NCBI GenBank assembly: GCA_907163345.1 | Contig: CAJQUN010000003.1 | Coordinates: 9,590,821 to 9,654,820, forward strand | DNA length: 64,000 nt | Direction of reading: 5' to 3' | Source of the DNA: Haberlea rhodopensis | Taxonomy: Eukaryota; Streptophyta; Magnoliopsida; Lamiales; Gesneriaceae | Shown: positions 11,224 to 21,943 of the stretch, one piece after another | How the letters are laid out: each line of letters starts with the position of its first letter | How positions within the stretch are numbered: position 1 is the stretch's first letter | Notes under the pieces: model-generated | What the model was told of the DNA's origin: nothing | Seen by the model: only the letters and a program-made list of their open reading frames with translations | Database searches by the model: none | Program-made: the position numbers and the translations under genes

Positions 11224-13323
11224 CTACAGATGGAAGAACTCATCGGGAATGGTATTTAGGGCGGCATCAACATTTACGAAGTCTGTTGAAGTTCCTTCAG
11301 GAGGATAGCCAGCGGCTATAAATTGACTAACAGACGCTTCAAAGCCATAATTAAGGAACTTGGCAGCGCGTTCGCCCAAAATGTCGCCATACTCTTCAGA
11401 CTTCATAAACTCTTCTTTCTTGATGAGCCAGGATTCTTCGATCTGAGCAGCCCGAGATAATTTCTCCTGAGCAAGCTGTTCAGAAAGGGACTTATTCTCT
11501 TCAGCCCGCGATGACTTCTCCTGAGAAAGCTGCTCAGAGAGGGATTTGTTCTCTTCAGTCACGGACATGTACTGCCCGGATAAAGTGGTGTTAGTTTCCT
11601 CGAGGTCGGCTAATTTCTTGTGCGACTCTTCGAGAGCCTTCACTGCCTTATCCCGAGCAGCCACATCAGCCGAGTATCGCTCATCCAGTAATTTCACGGA
11701 TTTCTTCATCCCTTCACCTATGCCTTCTAGTTGTTTGAGGCGTTTCAGGTTCTCCCCATCTAATGATCTTAGAGATTGGAAGCAAGTCATAATCTCGCCG
11801 GCCATCAGATTGGTCTGCAAGAGAATAAATGAAGTCAATATACAGAAGATAAAGTGTTTATCAGGTTGAAGAGAGTGTAAATTACCTGGGTGAGGGAAGT
11901 GGAGAAATCACTTCAGGTTGCTGAAGGCCAACCCTCCGAGGTATTTACGGTCGGGAGAATTGGCCCAATTGCAAATGATGGAGTGAGAAATTTTGGGGTC
12001 AAGTTTTCTCAGAATGGGGACATTGGGGGGATAGATCCAATCGGGTATATGGTATCTGGAGGTTGGCCGAGAAGAGCCCGAACCACCTGGAGCAGGTTGA
12101 GAAACAGCTCGAGTTTGAGGTGGTGGACTAGCTCGGCGGGTAAGGGTGATTCGAGGAGAAGAAGTTTTCTTGGCAGGAGGGGGTTTTGAGGAAGAATCTT
12201 GGCCCTCAGGGGCCGCCCTCTTCAGTGACCGAGGAACCAAGGCTTCTTCCTTGTGTATTTCAACCAATTCTTCGGTAGGAGTGGGGGTAACAGATGGAGG
12301 AGGAATTGGATCAGTGGTCTGTTCAACAGCCTTCCCTTGTAAGGAAGTTTTCTTCAAACTAGCAGCAATCTTGGCCTTCAACATCTTTGTTTCTGCAAGA
12401 AAAAGACATCATAGCAATTATTCAAGCATATCAGAACGAAATAAGCAAACAGAGCATAACGCTCGGTAGCACTCACCGAGGGGCATTTTTAGGGAAGCAT
12501 CCTTCGGACTAAGCTGGAACAAATACAGCAGTCCGTCGTCAATCAGCTCCCCAAGGTTAAAACACTGATCGACAAGCTTACGACGAACCGATAGATATGT
12601 TTCTCCCTCGAGTAGCCCCTTGATCTACTTGCCCTTCGGTAAGTTCTCTTTCCACTCCATGGGGCAATCCCAGGGTTGGAGTGGGCGAGCAAAGAAGAAG
12701 AATTTTTTCCAGTTTTTTATGGAAGATGGGTAGTTTTTCAGGAAACCCATCCCTGTCCGAGAAGAAAAGTAAAAGAGCCCGATCTCCTTTCGATTTAATT
12801 GAAAAAAACAGTGAAAAAGTTCAGGAGTCGGAGAGAAATCAAAAAAGGATAAAACTATGTAGAAACCCGCCAATAATCGATAACTGTTGGGGAACAACTG
12901 ACTAAGAGAGATGGCAAAGTAGGAGGCAACATCTATAACAAAAGGAGGAACATGAAAACGAAGTCCCCCTCGGAGTTGGTCTATATAAAAGGGAAAATAG
13001 CCCTCGGGAGGCATGTGAGGACGAGATCCGGGAAGGGGAACAATAATAGATGTCCCCTCGAAAATCTCCCATTTAGTTTGGATATTGGATAGTTGCCGTT
13101 GTGATTTAATCCCTGATTCAAAAATCTCAAACCAAGGAACGCGGGCTTTTATCAAATCCTGCTCTGTCGTAGCCTGAAGCTCTTCTCTACGAGCATCATA
13201 GGCTGACGACGAGTTGGAAGTCTCCTCATTATCAGAGGAAGAAGAATGTCGAGGAGAGGGACTCAGGGTACCCTCCTCATCAAACATGTCTATAGCTTTC
13301 AAGCAATCATGAGAAGAAGACAT
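11224..13323 (-). pseudogene. Spliced antisense gene of the Tat element (PF04195-like plus coiled coil)
   Basis: On the minus strand three exons can be built with GT-AG introns: 13323-12477, 12392-11886 and 11814-11224. Intron 1 (12476-12393) joins in phase to give Pro-Leu-Glu-Thr-Lys-Met-Leu. Exon 1 has an acidic Ser-rich N-terminus and a conserved domain with GLRFHVPPFV and PNSYRLLAGFY, which resembles the Pfam family 'putative gypsy type transposon' (PF04195) from memory. Exon 2 is Pro/Ser/Thr-rich. Exon 3 is a coiled coil containing two SLSEQL(S/A)QEK repeats. Two lesions are visible: an in-frame TAG at 12625-12627 and an apparent one-base insertion near 11908, after which the frame again fits exon 3. 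The function of such antisense ORFs is not established. Confidence 0.75.
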
Positions 13324-13655
13324 ACTCGATAAACGGAAAGAAAATAAGTATGGAAGAAAAGTTGGTCGGACGTTTGATGCTAGCTCGGAAGCAAATTGCC
13401 GTAAAGTGAATTAAACCGCAGGAATGAACGAGTATTTATAGGGGGCACTTGAACAGTCGCTGAATCAGCACCGTTCAAGATAAATCAAGTGAACGGTTAT
13501 AGACGTGCCTCGGAAAACGAAACGCCGCAGGTTTTTTGAATTTTTTAGGCGGGAAAATTAAGCGGCAAAATTTCCCGAGCATGTCAGGATTTTACCCGAA
13601 GACAATAAACCAAGATTTCACTACTTTCATCTTGCTTTACTTCAGGGGGCTGAGG
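13324..13655. other. Internal untranslated region and polypurine tract before the 3' LTR
   Basis: Contains the antisense promoter region. The plus-strand polypurine tract AGGGGGCTGAGG ends at 13655, directly before the 3' LTR. About 100 bp of this region (from about 13550) is shared with the truncated copy at 21944-22059. Confidence 0.75.
13433..13441 (-). promoter_or_regulatory. TATA box for the antisense gene
   Basis: On the minus strand the sequence reads CTATAAATA in a CCCCCTATAAATACTCG context, about 110 bp upstream of the antisense ATG at 13323. Position and context fit a core promoter that reads opposite to the LTR. Confidence 0.6.
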
Positions 13656-14293
13656 TGATGTCATATGACATATTGATTTTCTCGGATAAAATCCATCTAT
13701 GAAAATACAAACTCTAGAATCGCCGAACAGAAGTTAGACCGAAGAGATGGTTACCGAACACAGAATACCGATCAGCATATTACCGAGCATCCCTTACCCT
13801 CCTCGGTTTTCTGGTCAAAGACTAGCGGAAGACCCGAAGATAACCAACAAATCAACCGACGTGGATAAACGTGCAGTAATGTGGCGCGAATTTCTCGGAC
13901 ACGTTTGACCCAGTTAAGCCACGATCAGAGGACATCGTGTTCCGGATCCCCCGCAAGCCAATCACTGGGAACATCCCTATAAATACCGGCGGATTATCAT
14001 AGTAAGGGTTGGATTTTTCTGGGCAAAAAGACTCCGAAGAGAGCAAATTTATTTCTGTTCGGTATTTTTTATTATTTTTCTAAGATATTCATATAAGTCA
14101 TTGGGCGATTGTCATTTATGTCAAGAGAGTTTTGTAAACCATCAACGTTTATAGTGAAGTTTTATACTGGACTAGGTCCCGTGGTTTTTCTCTCAATTTG
14201 AGGGTTTTCCACGTAAAAAATCTTGGTGTGTTTATCGTTATTTTTCATTAACACTTTATTCTACCTTATATTTAAAAATCTCGAATCACATCA
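13656..14293 (+). repeat. 3' LTR of the Tat-type gypsy element
   Basis: 638 bp, partner of 3683-4320, followed by the right target duplication CGAAC (14294-14298). Several substitutions and small indels relative to the 5' LTR are visible, for example in the segment before and after the TATA box. Confidence 0.95.
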
Positions 14294-14298
14294 CGAAC

Positions 14299-15166
14299 AA
14301 AAAGAGCATTCTCACAAACAAATTTAACATTAGACATGGATTATTTTTATTAGCTCTAAATTTATAATATATTAAAGATTATATATGTTGAATAAACGAT
14401 AAACATACTAAAATCACAAAATCAAACAAGAAAATTAAATATAATCGACCTAACGAAGGATCCTACATCCACTAGTCTGGAACGATCAAATGGATTTAAA
14501 TATAGTTGGCCATTACTTTCAATCAATGTCAGGATGGACCTCTAAAAAAGGAAAAAAACATGTAATTCTTAATTAATTATATTATATTATATTATTATTT
14601 ATTACTAAAATTAAAAAAGAACTAAGTACATATACCACTTTTTTTTATCCTTAATATAATAATAAATAATAACTATCATATCATTATCACAATTATAGTT
14701 TTTTAAATAAATATCACGTTTCGCAAAATAAACATATATATTTTTTAAAATTCTTAATATTTAAAAATATTAAATAAAATCTCTTTTTTTCGAAATTTGT
14801 GTCTAAAAAATTAATATTTCTTCATAATTTTCCTTTCATGAATGAATTCTTTCGCACTTGTCGATCATTTTCCATTTATGAATCTTCCTTGCTTCACATT
14901 TAATCGTGCATTAATTAAATCTCTGCTTCCTCTTCCCCTCTCTGGCTCTCTCCACCAGCACCGACAATCCCTCCCACCAAACGTTTCTTACCGTGGCCTC
15001 CAAATATCTCTTCAAAATCCCGACTACCCAGTTGACTAAAATCGCAGAAATTTTCATGAAACGAAGAGAGAGCCAACAATTGTAATTGTAATTGTGATTT
15101 GCAGAAAGGGATTAGCTTTCTTTTTCCTGATCCATTGATTTGGATGTCCGATTCTTGATCCTTATA
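14299..15166. promoter_or_regulatory. AT-rich upstream region of the glutaredoxin-like gene
   Basis: Very AT-rich up to about 14830, then pyrimidine-rich leader sequence (CTCTTCCCCTCTCTGGCTCTCTCC at about 14930-14955). It presumably holds the promoter and 5' UTR of the gene at 15167. No unambiguous TATA box can be chosen among the many AT runs. Confidence 0.4.
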
Positions 15167-16273
15167 ATGGGCTGCACAGCTTCTTGTCCAGCTAATTTCA
15201 TAACTCAAAACAAGAATCCCTCCTCCAATTCTTCTCCAACGCATTGTAATTCGCAGTCTTTGTCTCCTTATTACTCATTTTCAGACCCTTCTGCTACTCC
15301 TGTTTCAAGGACCCTATCTCTTCCCACCCCTTTAATCCATCATCCGCCCTTGAGGAAAGGAGATTCCAATCATTTTGTTTCACTCACCTCCACTACTTAT
15401 GGATCTCTTGTGCTCATTGACCCGCCGGATCCCAGTTTCAACGGCCAAGATTTTGGTAATTTAGTGGTCCCGACCAAAAAGGTTCAAGATTTTGGAAATT
15501 CTGAGGACCCTCTATCTCCAGAATCGGTTATCAATACGTGGGAGCTCATGGAAGGCCTTGATGAAGAGGAGTTTGACTTTCACATGGTGGGCTACCCCAG
15601 AAATCCAGGTAAAGCAGAGGTGGATGAGAATGAAATAGTGAATTCCTATGAATTTGTTGAGGCACCGAAATATAAGCCTTTGTGGAAGCATTTATCCAAA
15701 GATTCATCGCTGTCTAAAATCGAGTCTGATGAAGAAGTATCCAGTTGTGGAAATGGAATTTCAAAGCCAGAAAAGGTTGAGTCTTTAGATAGTGATGAAT
15801 CTTGTAATTTATCTGGTGCTGTGGAGAGGATTGTGTTGTATTATACTAGCTTGAGGGGCATTAGGAAGACTTATGAGGATTGTTGTATGGTTCGAGTGAT
15901 CTTGAGTGGTTTTCGAGTGTGTGTAGACGAAAGGGATATTTCTATGGATCGCTCGTATAGGAAGGAGTTGCAGGACTCTTTGAAAGGGAAGGCGGTGGTG
16001 GGTTTGCCACAAGTGTTTGTTAAAGGGAAGCACATTGGTGGTGCTGAGGAGATTAAGCAGCTCAATGAAACGGGAGAATTGGCTAAGCTTTTGACAGGTT
16101 TTCCTGTTATGGATTCGGGTTTTGTGTGCGAGAGTTGTGGGGATGTGAGGTTTGTGCCTTGCTCGAATTGCAATGGGAGCCGGAAGGTTTATGACGATGA
16201 AGAAGAAAGTTTGAGGAGGTGCCCTGAGTGCAATGAGAATGGATTGACTCGCTGCCCGGTTTGTTGCCCTTGA
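15167..16273 (+). CDS. Glutaredoxin-like protein, CxxC-less, with C-terminal zinc-cysteine module
   Basis: Single exon, 368 residues. The ATG at 15167 is chosen because it gives Met-Gly-Cys, a plausible N-myristoylation/palmitoylation signal; a longer frame opens only with a TTG at 15140. Residues 1-115 are Ser/Pro-rich. Residues 122-131 (INTWELMEGL) are a conserved block of this plant family (Arabidopsis At3g28850/At5g39865 group, from memory). Residues 219-310 form a glutaredoxin fold starting VERIVLYYTSLRG: the position of the usual active-site CxxC holds no cysteine pair, while LPQVFVKGKHIGGAEE (substrate/GSH-binding part) is kept. Residues 321-366 have four CxxC pairs, a DnaJ-like zinc module. 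Redox catalysis through a dithiol is therefore unlikely; a protein-interaction or metal role is inferred. The neighbouring methyltransferase is convergent. Confidence 0.93.
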   Translation: MGCTASCPANFITQNKNPSSNSSPTHCNSQSLSPYYSFSDPSATPVSRTLSLPTPLIHHPPLRKGDSNHFVSLTSTTYGSLVLIDPPDPSFNGQDFGNLVVPTKKVQDFGNSEDPLSPESVINTWELMEGLDEEEFDFHMVGYPRNPGKAEVDENEIVNSYEFVEAPKYKPLWKHLSKDSSLSKIESDEEVSSCGNGISKPEKVESLDSDESCNLSGAVERIVLYYTSLRGIRKTYEDCCMVRVILSGFRVCVDERDISMDRSYRKELQDSLKGKAVVGLPQVFVKGKHIGGAEEIKQLNETGELAKLLTGFPVMDSGFVCESCGDVRFVPCSNCNGSRKVYDDEEESLRRCPECNENGLTRCPVCCP

Positions 16274-16762
16274 TATCCTCATCAATGCCGATTCACACGA
16301 CTTGTTTGATAATTGTTTGTGATTGTATATCTCAATGGGAGGTTGTGCATGAATTCAAGCAAACTGTAAATGCTACCCATTGTTTCATTAGTACTCTCTC
16401 GTGTTAATAGATCGTTTCATTTGCACATCGTTTGCTACTTTCTTGGCTTTGGAGTCACTGTACTAGATTTCCTTGTTACTTAATTCATTAACATTGAATG
16501 TCAAAACAGGAACTAAAATGGTGCTGCTACTCGAGTATGTGATATACCATTTCTCCCGCCCTCTGTTTTAAGTTTGCACATGGTGAAACTGAATGTTCTT
16601 TCTTGTTTCTAGGCTTGTCTGAATGCTATTGTCAAATAACTAACGGGAAATCTTAGGCTGGTTTTGGATGGATATATAATATTCATGTGTTGCTCCTACG
16701 TAAATTATATATGGAATCATATATCAACGGTGTAGGAACATATAAAGTCTTTCTCCAGGTGC
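16274..16762. other. 3' flank of the glutaredoxin-like gene
   Basis: Probably contains its 3' UTR. Otherwise unremarkable up to the duplication starting at 16763. Confidence 0.4.
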
Positions 16763-17084
16763 AGCATAAGTAATAGGTGAACAGAAGTTAATGTAAATTG
16801 ATACACTCATTCAATTTGAGACGAGCCAACTTTTCCAATCCTCAAATAAACAGGATAAGTAACAATCTTCTCCATTTTACCATCTTCACTCCAAGCCCTC
16901 TTGAAATCTTCAACAACTTCAACAGCATAAGTAATAGGTGAACAGAAGTTAATGTAAATTGATACACTCATTCAATTTGAGACGAGCCAACTTTTCCAAT
17001 CCTCAAATAAACAGGATAAGTAACAATCTTCTCCATTTTACCATCTTCACTCCAAGCCCTCTTGAAAGCTTCAACAACTTCAGC
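16763..17084. repeat. 161-bp tandem duplication of the methyltransferase 3' end
   Basis: Two head-to-tail copies, 16763-16923 and 16924-17084, both starting AGCATAAGTAATAGGTGAAC and almost identical. The inner copy contains the stop codon and the last 38 or so codons of the methyltransferase on the minus strand. The outer copy is a non-coding duplicate lying beyond the stop. Near-identity implies a recent event. Confidence 0.92.
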
Positions 17085-20000
17085 TCTCAAAAGTTCCACA
17101 CCCTTTTCTTTAGCAGTTTGGTAAGAAGACCACGACCTTAAATAAGTAAAAAAAGCCTCCAAATCCATCAACTTCTCTGAATTAAACCGAAATGGCCCTA
17201 TGTTCTCGAGCCCATCCACAGCCTCAAACGGAAACTCAATGGTTTCATACCTAAGGTCCACCAGTTTCCCAGCCGGTTCCCTGTATGGTTCACTATCAAC
17301 GTAGTAGAGTCTTTGGAACACCGAGTCCACACTAGGGTTAATTTCAGGCGAGGTGTAACACCATGCAGCAATTACACCATTCGGGTTTTTGAGAATCCAT
17401 CTGACTTGTTTGTAGAATGTGGGGAGATCAAACCAGTGCATGGCCTGAGCTATTGTTATTAAGTCGACACTGGATTGGGGTCCAACGTGGGATTCGAGTT
17501 CGGAAATTGACATGTTTGGAGGAGTGCATCTGTATGTTATGTTTGGGAGGTTGGGTGCAAATTCCAGTTGTTTTAGGCTTGTGTCTGTTGCTATTACCTT
17601 CTTGTAAATGTTAGCTAGCTGTATTGAATGAAGCTTCGTGTTAGAAATTTTTCACAGCAGTATCTATTACCATATTATAAAAAGTTCACCCCCCCCCCCA
17701 TAAAAAATAATTTGGTCCGACCTGGTTACACCAATATCAAATTACATATATACCCGAGAAAAATATCATTTACTTCCTACCGTCTTTTGGACAAAAAGGT
17801 AAAAAAAAAACACTACACATCCTTTCACGTTTCTACTTCAAAAATTGAAGTAAGTTCCCCCCAACATAAAAATTCAACTTCCAGTCTTCCACTCCTCAAT
17901 CCCTCCATTCCATTCACTCCATGTTTCACGTTCAGTTTATCAAATTCCAATTTCAAAATTAGAATTAACCGCTTATCAATTCAATTTCTCTCCACGTTAG
18001 AACATTTATCAGCTTCAAATTCAAAATTAAAGAACCGGTTTCCTCTCTTTGCATGCCATTTTATTCTCTAAAGTTTCACCCTTTTCAGTTTTAGTTCTTC
18101 TTTGCATTTCAATTCTGCCATTGCTATCCAGTAAGGTAGCACACCCTTTCTTACTACATAATCTCTTTACTTTCTGGCCCCTATCCCCTCCCCATCTATA
18201 GGTTTAACGGAGGAATCCTATTCTTCAATATTTTAATATTAATAATCATCCTATTCTTTAATATTAATATTTATTTTACACACTATTGTTTCTTCATTTC
18301 AATAATATCTTTATTTTTTTCTTCCCAATTTTGTCTGAATGGCATTTATATAATTTTAATTTAATATATTATCACGGTTGTCAATCAATTTTTCCATCCT
18401 CACGAGTGTTGGGCTGTGTCGAAAGGTAACATTACAATTATTTGCCAATTTTATTTGGGAATTATAAGTTTTGTACCTATTTCCAGAGGTTAGATTGTTA
18501 ATTGCAATTAATAGAAACTTTTGAGTTAATTGGACCATCAGAGTGTTAGATTTGATGTTCGTACTTTAGGAATTGCTCATTTCTTCAAATTAGTGTTGTT
18601 TTTTTTTTTTTTTGATAAAATATGAGGCTAAATTGATTAACCTAATTGTTAATTAGATAATTTTATTATGCAACTGATTTTGACATTTTATTTTACTGAA
18701 TCCCAATCATTATGTGAATAGATGTATTAGCTGAAAGTTGTATCTTTTAAAAAGACTTATAGATATGCCATTTATTCAATTTTAAGCTAATTGCTTTGTG
18801 GTCTTATAGATGTATATATTAAGATGGATTTACATAGAATGCTTAATTGCACTCATTTAACATTTCGTTCTGACATATTCTTAATTTATTAGGATTGTTT
18901 TCTATGAAGAGATGCGAACTATATGACCCTGGTAAATATTTCATTCAGTCTCTACTTTGTGTCTATGCTGGAAATATATTCCAATAACCAACAGCATGGA
19001 AACAACTGATAAACTGAAAGGAGCATAGTTGAGCTATGAACTCTTAGGTATTGAAGTATGATTATTCTCTATAGTTCTTCTGAGGTCATGAGGTATTAAA
19101 GTCATTTTACACAATGAGTTCTCTTACATGTGTACGATGATTTATAAATCTAACAGATGATGTATACTTCCAGATTATTTACTATTCTGGAGCAAGAAGA
19201 AATGATGGTGAAAAAAGATTTCCACTTGAAATTATTGGTGCAATGATAATGGTCTCTCTGTGAGGAATGGTGAAGGTTAATCTAAGGTTTTCTGTGATAT
19301 TTGTTCACGTTTAAGTATTAATACATATGGAGAATTGCTTGAAAAGTGGGAAATGAATGAGGTTTCCTTGATTTGTTTGGAGGTTTTGTTGCATTTCACT
19401 GAGGTAAAAGTTTGTAGCTTGATCATTTGTTAGTGTATAAAAGTGGGAGAGAAGATGGAGAAGGATGATACAAGTTGCTGCCAAAGCTGGGTCTGTTAGA
19501 AAGATATGAATTTGACAAATCTTCTTATAGCCCATAGCAGGATTAAAAGAATGGGAGATTATAATGTTTATCGTGATATTATGAAAACATGCGTAATCTC
19601 AAATTTGGACCTGAAGACATGCTTGCATGGTCTCCATTTTGGACTTTTGAGATATACAACTCTACTCCTTTTTTAACTGTCCATGCTTCCGTATTTACTC
19701 GATGATGGTTTGAGAATGCTTATAAACACAAGTGTTTGATCTCTAATCACACACTCCTTTAAGAACAAACTACACGATCTGCAGAAGGATTTAAGTGCTT
19801 AGAAGGCTTCAAACTAGCTGTATGTACACATAATAACTGATTAAGTTTTTGTATTCTTTTAATGTAATTTTTTTAAGTTCTTATCGGTCATCTATCTCTT
19901 ATGTAGTAATTCAGTTTATGAGGTATATTATGTCTTTTAATTCTTTACGGTTTTCATATATTATATATATTTCAGACTTTTGGTTTTCATTCATCCCATT

Positions 20001-20621
20001 GGGACTGGTAACAGGTCCAGTAGAAGGAGCGTATGGAGCCGCGAACGAAGTTTGAGTTTGAGTTTTGAAATGTAGGGAATGTTGTTGAAGTCTACATACA
20101 CTATCAGTTGTGTTTTGATCTTTGCTCGGTTGTGAGCCTTTCTATATCGATGCATGATCTGTACATTAATCTTTCTTGTGATTAATTTCATTTTTTTTTT
20201 TCCAGATGATGTTGATGCCGTTGCATTTATTTTGGAAAAGTTTATTTGGCCATGCCGTAATCCCTAGACACATACCAATTAGATAGATTATCAAACCAGC
20301 GGCCAAACAGAATTCATGGATCCAGGAACTGAAAGGGTACCGAGATCGGCCATAGCATAAAAGGCCCAACTTCAATGAATTTTTATCGCTGATTAGGAAT
20401 TGATCCAACATAATTACAAATTCACACAGTAAATTTTCAAACCATCGTAAACATATATTGAGAGAAAGATGAAAGCTAACCGATAGGGCGGCTTGGCCGC
20501 TTCCGGTGCCAACATCCCAAGCAAGATCGTGACACGGCGTTTTGGATGCGATGAAATTGAAGAGCTCTTCAGGGTAGCTGGGTCGGCCCTCCACATAGTT
20601 TTTTGATTGATATTTTGGCAT
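16968..20621 (-). CDS. SAM-dependent methyltransferase (class I), two exons
   Basis: Exon 1 is 20621-20481 (47 codons, donor GTTAGC) and exon 2 is 17618-16968 (acceptor ATACAG). The exons join in phase 0 to a 263-residue protein, a normal length for this plant family. The family is often annotated as putative methyltransferase DDB_G0268948-like, embryo-abundant-like. Motif I is WDVGTGSGQAA at 35-45. The acidic residue of motif II is Asp59 in VIATDTS. QAMHWFDLP near the middle is the family signature. It should use S-adenosyl-methionine in the cytosol; the acceptor substrate is unknown. The intron of about 2.9 kb is unusually long for this gene type. The C-terminal coding end has been tandemly duplicated downstream of the stop (see 16763-17084). 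The frame itself is intact. Confidence 0.92.
17619..20480 (-). other. Large intron of the methyltransferase gene
   Basis: 2862 bp, AT-rich, with a run of ten C at about 17690. On the opposite strand a sequence ending TATTTCAG at about 19974 is followed by an open stretch to a TGA near 20055, which could be an exon of an overlapping transcript or chance. Short ORFs at 17628-18071 and elsewhere have no recognisable domain. No transposable element could be identified. Confidence 0.6.
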
Positions 20622-20653
20622 CTCTGATCTTTTCGATATTCTCTCAAACCACA

Positions 20654-20682
20654 CACGTGTATATATATATATGTATATAAGA
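20654..20682 (-). promoter_or_regulatory. G-box and TATA-like core promoter of the methyltransferase gene
   Basis: A palindromic CACGTG at 20654-20659 lies 33 bp upstream of the ATG, next to an alternating TA run with a TATATA core (20660-20682). G-boxes bind bZIP/bHLH factors. Their closeness to the ATG implies a very short 5' UTR or an upstream transcription start, so the assignment is tentative. Confidence 0.35.
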
Positions 20683-21009
20683 GTATTTACTGTGCCTAAT
20701 TTAGGTTGAGATGGAGGTGCCCAAGTTTGATTTTCATTTCTACCCACAAGAAATATGGGTCAATGGCGGCAGCTACTGGAGAGGAGAAGAACTCAATTTG
20801 TACTCTTTTGTTTCGATACGCCAATTGGAGGTTCTTTTTTGATAAAAAATGTGGCAGCTGGGGAAAAAAATATAAAGAGGAAGGAGAGAAAAATTCCAGA
20901 TTTTCAGCCGCCGACACCTCGACTCTTTCCTTCATCCTTTCTGCCACCGTTCATATTTTTCATTCCAGTCACGAGGAAGCTAGGGAAAAAAATTTCTAAC
21001 TAATCGAGT

Positions 21010-21943
21010 TGTTGGATCATGCCTAACAATTATTGAAATTTTTATAATGATGAGCCAAGTTTGAAGTCAATTAAATTTGGCCAACAATCATGTCAAACTT
21101 CACATTTCACATTGTATTTTTTTATTAGCTTTCACGCCTTGATTTTGGCTATAAATAAGCCAAGGTTTTGCTCATTCGTAGATCACCACAATCATCACAA
21201 CACAAATCAAAGCAATGTGAGCTTTGAGAGATAACAAAGAGTGTAGAGAGAGTTAGAGTTGAGTTGAGCAGTTTGCTCCTTCTCTGAGAGTCGAGAGTTT
21301 GTATTCCTCTTTTAATCCATTCATATTTGATATAGTGAAGTATGTGTGATCCGTGGACGTATGCGGGTTTTGCAGGGCCACGTAAATCTTTGTGTCTCCA
21401 TTTGTGTGTGTGTGTTGTTTTTCTGCAAGAACATGACAGTAGTCATGTTCCCTAACAACTGGTATCAGAGCTATTTAAGGGCAGCAAACAGTTCCAAAGG
21501 TTTTCAGATATTCTGAATTCACTGGTGGTGTCTGAATTGGCTAATTCCACCATCGAGTGAGAGTTGTTCACAATGGTATCAAGATAAGGAAAGGAACGAA
21601 AAGTTTGACGGTACTAACTTCGTTTTCTGGAAGAGGCAGATTGAAGACTATCTTTTTCAGAAGAATCTGTTCTTAACTTTGGGAGAAAAGCCAAAGGATA
21701 TGGAAGCGCTATTTTCTTTTTTGTTGGGTGGAGCTTTGATGTGGTAGACGAATATGTATTGACTAAGGAGGTTTTGTTTAGGAAAATCGATATTTAAGTG
21801 GGACCGGTGTGACCCTACCAAATTTCCTGGGAATCTTGAAGTTCTGTCTATGAAAGATCGAGATCCTCTCTTTCCTGGGAGCTTACTTAGTGTGTACTAT
21901 TCAAGTATTGTTTCATCAAAGTATCAGGAGCAATGACTATTTT
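21010..21943 (+). mobile_element. Truncated Ty1/Copia element, 5' end only
   Basis: A probable 5' LTR at 21010-21457 starts TGTTGGATCATG and ends TCCCTAACA. It is followed by TGGTATCAGAGC (21460-21471), the classical primer binding site for initiator Met tRNA. The start of a Copia gag follows at about 21573-21775 with the motif KFDGTNFVFWKRQ in a broken frame. The element is cut at about 21940, where sequence of the Tat-type gypsy element begins. No 3' LTR is found. Confidence 0.8.
21460..21471 (+). other. Met-tRNA primer binding site of the Copia fragment
   Basis: TGGTATCAGAGC two bases after the LTR end, a standard plant Copia primer binding site. Confidence 0.8.

Larger units (their letters stand above)
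3683..14293 (+). mobile_element. Complete Ty3/gypsy LTR retrotransposon, Tat type
   Basis: A 10.6 kb element bounded by two 638-bp LTRs that both start TGATGTCATATGACAT and end AATCACATCA. It is flanked by the perfect 5-bp duplication CGAAC at 3678-3682 and 14294-14298. Order on the plus strand: 5' LTR, primer binding site, gag, protease, reverse transcriptase with RNase H, a second RNase H, integrase, a tandem array, an antisense gene on the minus strand, polypurine tract, 3' LTR. The second RNase H after the normal one and the antisense gene before the 3' LTR are hallmarks of the Tat lineage. By eye the LTRs differ at roughly 25-30 positions (about 95-96% identity), so the insertion is not very recent. 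Gag-pol carries many stops and frameshifts, so the copy is not autonomous. Confidence 0.95.

Noticed and set aside
15140..15166. Upstream extension of the glutaredoxin-like frame
   Set aside because: It would start with TTG; the first ATG at 15167 gives the Met-Gly-Cys start expected for this protein.
15809..16285. 158-codon minus-strand ORF over the glutaredoxin-like gene
   Set aside because: It is antisense to a strongly conserved coding region and has no domain.
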